From Gemmiger_A avium (GTDB lineage Bacteria; Bacillota; Clostridia; Oscillospirales; Ruminococcaceae): 16,118 nt of DNA. Below the pieces are notes generated by a model, which ran no database searches, was not told the origin of the DNA, and saw only the letters and a program-made list of their open reading frames with translations. The position numbers and the translations under genes were made by a program. Of this stretch, positions 1-6,101 are shown piece after piece (positions within the stretch are counted from its first letter, which is position 1; each line of letters starts with the position of its first letter). The DNA lies in contig DXFE01000076.1 in NCBI GenBank assembly GCA_019114585.1, positions 1 to 16,118 on the forward strand, given 5' to 3'.

Positions 1-391
1 CCATCAGGTTATAGGAGATAAAGGCGTAGATGGCCCGGCCGATTTCCGGCAGATCGGGCACGGTAAAGAGCATCACGCTGCCCGCGCAGTACGGAATCAG
101 CATCCAGAACAGCCAGGGCCGGGCTTTTCCCAGCGGTGAATGCACATTCTCAATCACCACGCCCATAAGCATATCGGAGATGCCGTCAAAGATTTTGCTG
201 AACAGCAGGATGGTCCCCACCAGGCCCGCGCTGATACAGGCCACATCGGTATAGAAGAAAACCATATAGGAACCGATGGCCCCGTAGATGAAGCAGAAGG
301 ACAGATCTCCCAGGCCGTAGCACAGGTACTCCCCGAAACCGATCCGGTCAGACTTGGGACGGTTGCGGTACGAAAAGCTGAAATTCCCCAT
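1..391 (-). CDS. GPH-family (MelB-like) sugar/cation symporter, N-terminal part
   Basis: This is the first 130 residues of a transporter whose end lies beyond the left edge. The N-terminus reads MGNFSFSYRNRPKSDRIGFG, followed by a YGLGD segment, FFYTDV, a KIFDGISDMLMG stretch and a GKARPW loop. These are the landmarks of the glycoside-pentoside-hexuronide:cation symporters (MFS_2; MelB, UidB, YicJ), where the conserved Asp residues of helices I-II bind the coupling cation. About three membrane helices are visible, near residues 23-48, 54-78 and 92-112. The gene starts 12 bases after the stop of the dehydrogenase gene, and its weak AAGG/GCAGG ribosome site overlaps that stop, so the two are probably co-transcribed and partly coupled. 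The likely cargo is a sugar, uronate or glycoside that the dehydrogenase then acts on. The family is sure, the substrate unknown. Confidence 0.85.
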   Translation of the reverse strand, partial: MGNFSFSYRNRPKSDRIGFGEYLCYGLGDLSFCFIYGAIGSYMVFFYTDVACISAGLVGTILLFSKIFDGISDMLMGVVIENVHSPLGKARPWLFWMLIPYCAGSVMLFTVPDLPEIGRAIYAFISYNLM

Positions 392-403
392 CACACACCT
401 GCC

Positions 404-1186
404 TTAGCACTGCAGCGTCCCCAGGTCCAGCGCCACGTCCCGGCCGTTAAATTTGCCGGCAGCCCGGCTGGTTCCCATCCAGTAGACCATATCAGAAATA
501 TCCTCCACATCCAGGAAAGGAACACCGGCGTACATCTCTTTATAGTCCGCAAAATGCTTGCCGGTAAGTTCGTTGATGAACTCCACATAATCCTGTGTTT
601 CGCACATGGGGGTTTTGACCTTGGTGGGGCACAGGGCGTTGACGATGATGCCCTTGCTGCCCACTTCCTTGGCCAGGGTTTTGGTAAGGCCCAGCACGCC
701 CCACTTGGCCATGCAGTAGGTTGCCAGCTTGGGGGTTCCATACAGGCCGCTGGTGGAGGAAATGTTGATGATCCGGCCAAAGCCCTGTTTGAGCATGTAC
801 TGCACTGCGTACTTATCGGTGCGCCAGGTGCCGATCAGGTCGATGTTGATGACCTTTTCCACCTGCGCGTCGGTCAGCTCCCAGGTATTGCCGAAGTTGA
901 TCACGCCCGCGTTGGCGATGACCACATCCAGACGGCCGAACGTTTCCCAGGCGGAGGCAAACAGCGCTTCCATATCCGGCGTGCTGCACACATTGGCCTT
1001 TACCGCCAGCACCTGGGCACCCAGTGCTTCCAGCTCCCGGATGGTCTCCTGGAAGCGGGGATCCTCCGGCTCCAGCATATCGGCCAGAACCACATCAAAA
1101 CCATTTTCTGCATATTTTACGGCATGCGCCCGGCCCTGCCCCATAGCGGCGCCGGTAATCAGCACAACCTGTTTTTCCTGACTCAT
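404..1186 (-). CDS. short-chain dehydrogenase/reductase (SDR)
   Basis: A 260-residue classical SDR, a cytoplasmic NAD(P)-dependent oxidoreductase of normal family length. Near the N-terminus is the cofactor loop TGAAMGQGRAHA (TGxxxGxG). An Asp in VLADML, at the end of the second strand, favours NAD over NADP. NAG follows in VIANAGVINF, then the catalytic SSTSG and YCMAK (YxxxK), with Ser, Tyr and Lys all intact. The TGAAMGQGRAHA loop resembles the mycofactocin-coupled/carveol dehydrogenase branch, but no mycofactocin genes are visible. I chose the ATG at 1184-1186 over one 36 bases upstream because AAGGAG lies 8 bases before it (around 1195-1201). It is the first gene of an operon with the GPH symporter, under the MerR-type promoter at 1310-1340. 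It probably oxidises or reduces a polyol, sugar or derivative brought in by that symporter. The substrate is not evident from sequence. Confidence 0.9.
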   Translation of the reverse strand: MSQEKQVVLITGAAMGQGRAHAVKYAENGFDVVLADMLEPEDPRFQETIRELEALGAQVLAVKANVCSTPDMEALFASAWETFGRLDVVIANAGVINFGNTWELTDAQVEKVINIDLIGTWRTDKYAVQYMLKQGFGRIINISSTSGLYGTPKLATYCMAKWGVLGLTKTLAKEVGSKGIIVNALCPTKVKTPMCETQDYVEFINELTGKHFADYKEMYAGVPFLDVEDISDMVYWMGTSRAAGKFNGRDVALDLGTLQC

Positions 1187-1225
1187 TGTTTTCTCTCCTT
1201 CACGCAGCATTGTCCAAAGCATAAC

Positions 1226-1242
1226 GTTGTTTAATTAACAAC
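1226..1242. promoter_or_regulatory. AT-rich palindrome, candidate operator
   Basis: A 17-base near-perfect palindrome, GTTGTT-TAATT-AACAAC, with six matching base pairs on each side of a 5-base centre. It sits between the promoter and the start of the dehydrogenase gene, in the transcribed leader, where a bound repressor could block elongation. No cognate repressor can be named; this is an operator candidate by symmetry only. Confidence 0.4.
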
Positions 1243-1271
1243 CCGGGGCAATAGAGGGATCCTCCCCCGGG
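1242..1271 (-). promoter_or_regulatory. GC-rich leader hairpin upstream of the SDR operon
   Basis: CCCGGGG (1242-1248) pairs with CCCCGGG (1265-1271), and inside it GAGG (1254-1257) pairs with CCTC (1261-1264). The two helices stack on one side and are separated by a 5-base bulge on the other, giving about 11 base pairs. In the predicted leader RNA of the dehydrogenase operon it would form a very stable stem. No U-run follows, so it is not an ordinary terminator. It may stabilise the RNA or work together with the neighbouring palindrome. Confidence 0.4.
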
Positions 1272-1309
1272 GGCCCGTCGGTGAGAGGATCTGTCCATTT
1301 CCGCCGTTC

Positions 1310-1340
1310 ATTATAGCGATTCAAGGGATTTTAAGGTCAA
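1310..1340 (-). promoter_or_regulatory. promoter of the SDR-symporter operon with 19-bp spacer (MerR type)
   Basis: Read on the minus strand, the -35 is TTGACC (1335-1340; five of six consensus bases) and the -10 is a perfect TATAAT (1310-1315). The spacer is 19 bases (1316-1334) rather than 17. MerR-family activators work on 19-20 bp spacers by bending and untwisting the DNA between the two boxes. The spacer contains an imperfect dyad, TTCAA-GGGAT-TTTAA (1320-1334), one mismatch from symmetry. A MerR-family gene ends about 80 bases upstream. Predicted transcription starts near 1303, leaving a leader of about 115 bases. Confidence 0.65.
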
Positions 1341-1357
1341 GCAGATATACTGCACAA

Positions 1358-1405
1358 AAAAGCAGCGATTATCTTGTTGTTTTTAACAAGACAATCGCTG
1401 CTTTT
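1358..1405. terminator. intrinsic terminator of the MerR-family gene
   Basis: A long inverted repeat: the left arm 1358-1378 (AAAAGCAGCGATT, one mismatch, TCTTGTT) pairs with 1385-1405 around a 6-base loop. Read on the minus strand it lies just after the regulator stop codon at 1416 and ends in a run of T. It separates the regulator transcript from the SDR promoter, whose -35 begins about 18 bases farther on. The plus-strand T-run is short, so action in that direction is less certain. Confidence 0.85.
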
Positions 1406-1415
1406 GGATGGATGT

Positions 1416-2231
1416 TTAATCCGCCGATATGGGAAACCACACAATATGCCAGTTGAAATATTCGTCCTCCGGTTTGGTCATGCAGACTACCTGCGTAACC
1501 ACGTCCCCCGCCAGAGTCAGGCCGTTCCGGCGCAGATACTCCAGCCCACCCTGCAGATTTTCCAAGGACAAATACCGGCTGGAACGGGACTGCACACAGG
1601 TATGTACGCAGGGACAGGGCGGATAATACTGCACCGGACCGCCGGGTTGAACCTGCAGAAATTCGGCGTACTCTTCGTTCAGCCCTATGCCAAATTCAAA
1701 GCGGGAATCGCCTTCCCGTATGTTTTTTTCATAAAAGACCGCGCAGGAGTAGACAAAAGGCTCCTTCTCCACCCAGTCCGCGATCAGATCCAGTTGGGCC
1801 TTATCCTTGAACAGGGTATAGTTTTTCTGGGTATTAATGCGGTAAATGCCGGGCCGCTGGGCAATTTTATACTTGCCCAGGCTGTTGTGTGCATCCAGAA
1901 TCATCTGCTGGCTTTGCCGGATCCGCTTGAGCAGGTTCATCTGATAGACAATCTCCCGTTCAATGGTTTTCTCCTGATCCTGAAGCCGCCCGCTGATGGC
2001 AGGCAGTTCCCGGCTGCGGAACAGCTCGCTTACCTCTTCCAGCGAAAACCCGTATTTCTGATAATGGCGGGCCCGCAGCAGCATATGGAAGTCCCAGGTA
2101 CTGTAGTATCGATAGCCGCTTTCCGGATCACGGATAGGCCGTATAATATCCCGGCTTTCATAATAGCGTATTGCCTCGGAGGAGATCCCCAAAAGTGACG
2201 CCATTTTGCCGATGCTGTATTTCTGATACAT
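1416..2231 (-). CDS. MerR-family transcriptional regulator with C-terminal effector domain
   Basis: A 271-residue DNA-binding regulator. Residues 5-45 form the MerR winged helix-turn-helix (YSIGKMASLLGIS, AIRYYE, SGYRYY). A helical stretch at about 80-120 should form the dimerising coiled coil. Residues from about 130 to the end form an effector domain of the length seen in BmrR-type (GyrI-like) regulators. An unusual cluster C206-P-C208-V-H210-T-C212 lies in that domain. I start at the ATG at 2229-2231, preceded by GGGAGAGG, rather than at 2246, where no ribosome site is seen. The gene is divergent from the binding-protein operon (about 356 bases between starts) and upstream of the SDR-symporter operon, whose 19-bp promoter suits a MerR activator. 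Direct control of that operon is inference. The ligand is unknown; the cysteine cluster allows metal or redox sensing but does not show it. Confidence 0.88.
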   Translation of the reverse strand: MYQKYSIGKMASLLGISSEAIRYYESRDIIRPIRDPESGYRYYSTWDFHMLLRARHYQKYGFSLEEVSELFRSRELPAISGRLQDQEKTIEREIVYQMNLLKRIRQSQQMILDAHNSLGKYKIAQRPGIYRINTQKNYTLFKDKAQLDLIADWVEKEPFVYSCAVFYEKNIREGDSRFEFGIGLNEEYAEFLQVQPGGPVQYYPPCPCVHTCVQSRSSRYLSLENLQGGLEYLRRNGLTLAGDVVTQVVCMTKPEDEYFNWHIVWFPISAD

Positions 2232-2290
2232 CCGATCCTCTCCCATCTCTCAAAGGGGTTGAAGCTTTTGGGGCGATCCGCCTTGGATCC

Positions 2291-2296
2291 AGTATA
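2291..2296 (-). promoter_or_regulatory. possible -10 box of the MerR-family gene
   Basis: TATACT on the minus strand (five of six consensus bases) lies about 60 bases upstream of the regulator start. No good -35 is seen at 17 bases. A poor TTAGCG match sits 19 bases upstream, which would allow weak autoregulation by the MerR protein. Low confidence. Confidence 0.25.
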
Positions 2297-2476
2297 ACAC
2301 AGCCACTGCTTTTTTCGCTAATCTGCCTGCAATTTTCTGATAAAAAGGGGATGTCTTCCTGGATCTGATCTTCTTTTTTTGCGCCCCATTGCGCTATATG
2401 CACAAAACATTTTCGTTTTATTCGCAAAAACAGCCAATCTCAGACAAAAACAAATCAAAAAATTGAAAAATCGCGT

Positions 2477-2501
2477 CAGAAGAGTAAATTTACCTTTTCT
2501 G
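2477..2501. promoter_or_regulatory. inverted repeat, candidate operator before the binding-protein gene
   Basis: CAGAA...GTAAATTTAC...TTCTG forms a dyad: the central ten bases are a perfect palindrome and the outer CAGAA/TTCTG arms also match, with spacers of two and three bases. It lies about 90 bases before the binding-protein start codon and overlaps the -35 of the best promoter candidate. It could bind the divergent MerR protein or another dimeric regulator; the response regulator of this locus is AraC-type and would more usually bind direct repeats. Confidence 0.4.
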
Positions 2502-2517
2502 AATAGCATGGTAGGAT
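2489..2517 (+). promoter_or_regulatory. weak promoter candidate for the transport operon
   Basis: TTTACC (2489-2494) and TAGGAT (2512-2517) are 17 bases apart; each matches four of six consensus bases. A rival pair is TTGAAA (2463-2468) and TAAATT (2485-2490), 16 apart. Poor boxes fit an operon that needs an activator. The flanking 2250-2530 stretch is otherwise AT-rich non-coding DNA with no gene I can support. Confidence 0.3.
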
Positions 2518-2533
2518 TTAGCCATGGAACGAT

Positions 2534-2552
2534 GGAACGTGCGAAACGTTCC
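2534..2552 (+). promoter_or_regulatory. hairpin in the leader of the binding-protein gene
   Basis: GGAACGT (2534-2540) and ACGTTCC (2546-2552) are perfect complements around a 5-base loop. A second GGAACG copy sits at 2526-2531. The hairpin ends about 18 bases before the strong AAAAGGAGGA ribosome site. It may protect the transcript 5' end or serve as a binding site. No known riboswitch class was recognised. Confidence 0.4.
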
Positions 2553-2587
2553 CGCAGAAGAGACGATATCAAAAGGAGGAATTCGCA

Positions 2588-3649
2588 ATGAAAAGATGGA
2601 TCGCGCTGGCCCTGGTGCTTGTGATGGCATTCTCCCTGGTTGCCTGCGGCAGCACTTCATCCAGTCAGCCCGCCGCCGGCAGCGGCGAGACCGGTGGTGA
2701 GGACCTGCCTGTACTGAAGGTAGCGGTCATGCCCTTCCTGAACACCCTGCCCATTGTGTACATGATTGAGAACGGGCTGGATGTGGCCAACGGCTTCAAG
2801 ATCGAAACGGTCTACTTTGCCAACGGCACTGCCATGAACGAGGCGCTGGCCGCTGACCAGTGGGAAGTGGGCACCCTGAGCGCCGCCGCTGTCAACTCTC
2901 TGGCCATCTACGGTGCCTACTGCATCGCCGACATCGGCCACTCGGAGGGCGGCCTGTACACCCTGTGCAAATCCGACTCCCCCATCGCCGCGGTCAAGGG
3001 CGCCAATCCCTCTTACCCCGACGTGTACGGTGACGCCGACAGCCTGCGCGGTGCGGTGATCGCCACCCAGACCGGCACCATCTCCCACCTGAACGTGAAC
3101 AAGTGGCTGGAAGTGCTGGGCCTGACCCCCGACGATGTGGAACTGGTCAGCATGGACTTCCCCTCCGCTTACCAGGCGCTGAAGACCGGCAACTGCACCG
3201 TGGCCGCTCTGAACCCGCCCACCTCCTACACCGCTGAGGCCGAAGGCTACGTGGTAACCTCCAGCCTGACCACCCTGGGCGTGCCCCAGTACGACAGCAT
3301 CATCGTTTCCAACAAGGCGTTCAATAACCGCCGTGATGTGCTGGTGAACTATGTAAAGGCCTTCTTCCAGGCCACCGACGCCCTGCAGGCCGATCCCGAG
3401 ATGGCCACCCAGATGCTGTACGACTGGTACACCGAGAATGGCAGCGAGACCACTTTGGAAGCCTGCGCCACCGAGGTAGAGACCCGTCCCTTTGTGACCA
3501 GTGAGGAAGCCAAGACCGTGACTATCGGCGAATCCGTTGAGGTTACCGGTGAGTTCTGGGTTTCCCAGGGCCTGCTGGAAGAGAGCAAGTATCCGGAGAT
3601 CGCCACCCATGTGGACGACTCCATCGTAAAGGAGGCCCTGGGCTTCTAA
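2588..3649 (+). CDS. ABC transporter substrate-binding lipoprotein (NMT1/TauA/SsuA-like)
   Basis: A 353-residue extracellular binding protein anchored by lipid. The signal peptide MKRWIALALVLVMAFSLVAC ends in the lipobox LVAC with Cys20 as the lipidation site, followed by a Ser/Gly/Ala linker. The mature part begins LKVAVMPFLNTLPIVYM and continues with patterns usual for NMT1/THI5-like and taurine/sulfonate/nitrate binding proteins (SLRGAVIATQTGT, KTGNCTVAALNPP, VNYVKAFFQATDAL). A strong ribosome site, AAAAGGAGGA, lies 7 bases upstream of the ATG. It is the first gene of an operon with two permeases, two ATPases and a sulfatase; a terminator-like hairpin directly after it should give more binding protein than membrane components. 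The sulfatase suggests a small organosulfate ligand, but members of this family also bind sulfonates, nitrate, pyrimidine precursors and aromatic acids, so the cargo is an inference. Confidence 0.88.
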   Translation: MKRWIALALVLVMAFSLVACGSTSSSQPAAGSGETGGEDLPVLKVAVMPFLNTLPIVYMIENGLDVANGFKIETVYFANGTAMNEALAADQWEVGTLSAAAVNSLAIYGAYCIADIGHSEGGLYTLCKSDSPIAAVKGANPSYPDVYGDADSLRGAVIATQTGTISHLNVNKWLEVLGLTPDDVELVSMDFPSAYQALKTGNCTVAALNPPTSYTAEAEGYVVTSSLTTLGVPQYDSIIVSNKAFNNRRDVLVNYVKAFFQATDALQADPEMATQMLYDWYTENGSETTLEACATEVETRPFVTSEEAKTVTIGESVEVTGEFWVSQGLLEESKYPEIATHVDDSIVKEALGF

Positions 3650-3684
3650 GCCTGCGGTCCGGCCGTATGACCTGAAAAGGCAGA

Positions 3685-3732
3685 GGGCGGCAAATGCCGG
3701 GACTTCCCGCTGCATTTGCCGCCCCTTTTTTT
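3685..3732 (+). terminator. intra-operon terminator/attenuator after the binding-protein gene
   Basis: GGGCGGCAAATGC (3685-3697) pairs perfectly with GCATTTGCCGCCC (3712-3724) around a 14-base loop and is followed by seven T (3726-3732). By form it is a complete Rho-independent terminator. It sits between the binding protein and the permease, with the next ribosome site only four bases after the T-run and no promoter visible between. Partial read-through is the usual way binding proteins are made in excess. Confidence 0.85.
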
Positions 3733-3752
3733 CCGAAAGGAGAGGATATTCC

Positions 3753-4556
3753 TTGAACGAATACGCCATCCAGAAACGCAAAGAGCGTATCAAGTTCACC
3801 ATTGTATCGGTGATCTCTCTGTGCGTGTTTTTCGGCGTGTGGTACGTATGTACCGCCGTGCTGCATCTGAAGCCTGACTACGTGCTGCCCAGCCCCGTAC
3901 AGGTGGTAAAGGCATTTATCCAGAAACTTACCGAAACCAATCCCGACGGTGCGACCCTGTTTGGCCATATTGCCGCCAGCCTGCAGGTAGCTCTGACCGG
4001 TTATCTGCTGGGGGCCATCGTGGGGGTGCCGCTGGGCATCGCCATGGCCTGGTTCCGCCGGGTAGACCTGTTCGTTACCCCGCTGTTTGACCTGATTCGC
4101 CCGGTTCCCACCATCGCCTGGATTCCGCTGATGATCCTGTGGTTCGGCATCGGCCTGGGGGCCAAGGCCGCCATCATCTTTGTTTCTGCCTTTGTGCCCT
4201 GTGTCATCAACGCTTACGCGGGTATCAAGCAGACCAAGCCCGTGCATCTGTGGGTGGCCCAGACCTTCGGCGCATCCCGCCGGGAAATGCTGTTCACGGT
4301 GGCTATCCCCACCGCCCTGCCGCTGATCTTCACCGGTCTGCGTATCTCTCTGGGCACCGCCTGGATGACCCTGTGCGCCGCCGAGATGCTGGCTTCCAAC
4401 AAGGGCCTGGGCTACATGATCCAGCTGAACCGCAGCCTGGCCCGCGCCGACCTGATCGTGGTGGCCATGCTGACCATCGGTCTGATCGGCACCATCTTTA
4501 CGGTGGGTCTGAATGTGCTGGAGAAAAAATTTGTTAAGGGAGGCCGCCGCGGATGA
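3753..4556 (+). CDS. ABC transporter permease 1 (NitT/TauT type)
   Basis: A 267-residue integral membrane subunit with about six helices (BPD_transp_1 fold). The first helix is at about 14-36 (FTIVSVISLCVFFGVWYVC). DYVLPSPVQV follows, a typical early loop of SsuC/TauC-like permeases. The cytoplasmic EAA loop that docks to the ATPase is at about 169-190 (QTFGASRREMLFTVAIP). The start is a TTG at 3753, since no ATG exists in frame before the middle of the protein and AAAGGAGAGG lies about 8-10 bases upstream. The rare start plus the preceding hairpin should keep expression low. It overlaps permease 2 by four bases (ATGA). The two permeases are clearly different from each other and probably form a heterodimeric channel. 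Confidence 0.88.
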   Translation: MNEYAIQKRKERIKFTIVSVISLCVFFGVWYVCTAVLHLKPDYVLPSPVQVVKAFIQKLTETNPDGATLFGHIAASLQVALTGYLLGAIVGVPLGIAMAWFRRVDLFVTPLFDLIRPVPTIAWIPLMILWFGIGLGAKAAIIFVSAFVPCVINAYAGIKQTKPVHLWVAQTFGASRREMLFTVAIPTALPLIFTGLRISLGTAWMTLCAAEMLASNKGLGYMIQLNRSLARADLIVVAMLTIGLIGTIFTVGLNVLEKKFVKGGRRG

Positions 4557-5335
4557 AAAAGAAACGTTTTGATCCAGAAAAAACGATCTATGCGGTTGTG
4601 GCCATCGGCTGTTTCTTTGTACTGTGGTGGTTTCTGACTACCTTTACCCCGGTCAAGAACACCACCCCCGATCCCATCGCGGTATTAAAACTTCTGTTTG
4701 AGTCCTTCTACACCCCCATCGGCAGCAAGGTCATCACCGGCCATCTGCTGGTAAGTTTGCGGCGTGTGCTGGTCGGCTTTGGCGTGGCCACTGTGCTGGG
4801 CATCATCCTGGGCATTGCCATGGGCACCTCCAAATGGGCTTCGGCCATCTTCAAACCCATCTTTGAGCTGCTGCGCCCCATCCCTCCCATCGCCTGGATC
4901 TCGCTGGTTATCCTGTTCTTCGGTATCGGCGAGACCTCCAAGTACATCCTGTGCGGCATCGGTGCTTTCACTAACGTGACCCTGAACGCCTACACCGGCG
5001 CCCAGAGCGTGGACCCGGAACTGGTAGGCTGCGCCCGGATGCTGGGCACCAGCGAGCGGGACATCTTCTTCCGGGTTGTTCTGCCCTCCTGCACGCCGCA
5101 GATCTTTGCGGGTATGCAGGTGGCGCTGTCCACCAGCTGGATGGCCGTGCTGGCCGCCGAGATGGTGGGCGCCCAGGAAGGCTGCGGCTGGATGATCCAG
5201 CGCGGCAGCGATACGCTGAACATCACACTGGTCATGGTGGGCATGATTGTGATCGGCCTGGTGGGCATGCTGCTGGCCACCCTGATGCGCGCTATTGAGA
5301 GGAGGCTGTGTTCGTGGAACATCATGGAGGGGTAA
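4553..5335 (+). CDS. ABC transporter permease 2 (NitT/TauT type)
   Basis: A 260-residue six-helix permease and second half of the membrane channel. A first helix lies at about 11-30, a PDPIAVLKLL loop follows, and PIPPIAWISLVILFFGIGE resembles RPVPTIAWIPLMILWFGIGL in permease 1. The EAA loop is at about 160-180 (ARMLGTSERDIFFRVVLPS). The ATG overlaps the permease 1 stop and is preceded by AAGGGAGG, about 8 bases away. Its end overlaps the first ATPase gene by 22 bases. The TauT/SsuC family usually uses one permease gene and a homodimer, so two dissimilar genes imply a fixed heterodimer. Confidence 0.88.
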   Translation: MKKKRFDPEKTIYAVVAIGCFFVLWWFLTTFTPVKNTTPDPIAVLKLLFESFYTPIGSKVITGHLLVSLRRVLVGFGVATVLGIILGIAMGTSKWASAIFKPIFELLRPIPPIAWISLVILFFGIGETSKYILCGIGAFTNVTLNAYTGAQSVDPELVGCARMLGTSERDIFFRVVLPSCTPQIFAGMQVALSTSWMAVLAAEMVGAQEGCGWMIQRGSDTLNITLVMVGMIVIGLVGMLLATLMRAIERRLCSWNIMEG

Positions 5336-6090
5336 ACAAGACACCCATCATTTCGCTCGATCATGTGAGCAAGACCTATCTGAGTGTACATAAAACCAAC
5401 GAAGTGGTGCGGGACGTGAGCCTGGACGTGCAGGAGAACGAATTTGTAGTTCTGTTCGGGCCCGGCCAGTGCGGCAAGACCACCCTGATCAACCTGATCG
5501 CAGGGCTGCAGCTGCCCACCTCCGGCGAGGTGAAGGTGGACGGCAAAACGGTCACCGCCCCCGGCCCCGACCGGGGCGTGGTCTACCAGACCACCGCGCT
5601 GTTCCCCTTCTGCACCGTGATGGGCAATGTGGAATTCGGCCCCAAGAGCCGCGGCATCCCCAAGAAGCAGCGGCGGGAACGGGCCCAGTACTTCATCGAC
5701 CTGGTGGGCCTGCAGGGATTTGAAAAGAGCTTTCCCAACCGGCTGTCCGGCGGCATGCGGCAGCGCGTGGGCATTGCCCGTGCCTATGCCAACGATCCCA
5801 AGGTCATGCTGATGGACGAGCCTTTCGGCCATCTGGACGCCCAGACCCGCTACATGATGGAGGCGGAACTGGAGAAGATCTGGCAGAAAGAAAAGCGCAC
5901 CGTCGTCTTCGTGACCAACAACAGCGAAGAGGCTGTCTATCTGGCCGACCGGATCATCATTCTCACCAACACCCCCACCCGCATCAAGCACGAGATCAAG
6001 GTAGATCTGCCCCGCCCCCGGGTGTATAGCGATCCGGCGTTCCTGGAGATCCGCCGCCAGATCGAAGAGATCTGCGACGATACGCTGTAA
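5314..6090 (+). CDS. ABC transporter ATPase 1, with Asn replacing the switch histidine
   Basis: A 258-residue nucleotide-binding subunit of SsuB/TauB/NrtD type. Walker A is GPGQCGKT (49-56), slightly unusual because the common form is GPSGCGKS. The Q-loop is VVYQTTALFPF, the signature LSGGMRQR (144-151) is canonical, and Walker B with its catalytic Glu is VMLMDEP. The D-loop is GHLD. The H-loop, normally VTHDIEEA, reads VTNNSEEA with Asn202 (codon 5917-5919) in the switch-His place, so this protein's own half-site should hydrolyse ATP poorly. I chose the GTG at 5314 because AGGAGG (5300-5305) is 8 bases before it; the GTG at 5308 is too close. The gene overlaps permease 2. Its partner, ATPase 2, keeps the His but has lost the signature, so the pair should be an obligate heterodimer with one working site. 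Confidence 0.9.
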   Translation: MEHHGGVNKTPIISLDHVSKTYLSVHKTNEVVRDVSLDVQENEFVVLFGPGQCGKTTLINLIAGLQLPTSGEVKVDGKTVTAPGPDRGVVYQTTALFPFCTVMGNVEFGPKSRGIPKKQRRERAQYFIDLVGLQGFEKSFPNRLSGGMRQRVGIARAYANDPKVMLMDEPFGHLDAQTRYMMEAELEKIWQKEKRTVVFVTNNSEEAVYLADRIIILTNTPTRIKHEIKVDLPRPRVYSDPAFLEIRRQIEEICDDTL

Positions 6091-6101
6091 GGAGGCCCAA
6101 G

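Noticed and set aside
140..1234. Long plus-strand open frame opposite the SDR gene
   Set aside because: It is antisense to a clear SDR with intact motifs, its translation is rich in His and Gln without family motifs, and it has no ribosome site.
2250..2587. Riboswitch in the AT-rich gap before the binding-protein gene
   Set aside because: No conserved riboswitch core (SAM, TPP, cobalamin, guanidine or glycine type) was recognised and no terminator precedes the gene; only simple inverted repeats are present.
2657..3802. Long minus-strand open frame opposite the binding-protein gene
   Set aside because: Low-complexity Gly/His/Val-rich shadow of a GC-rich gene with a clear signal peptide and ribosome site on the other strand.
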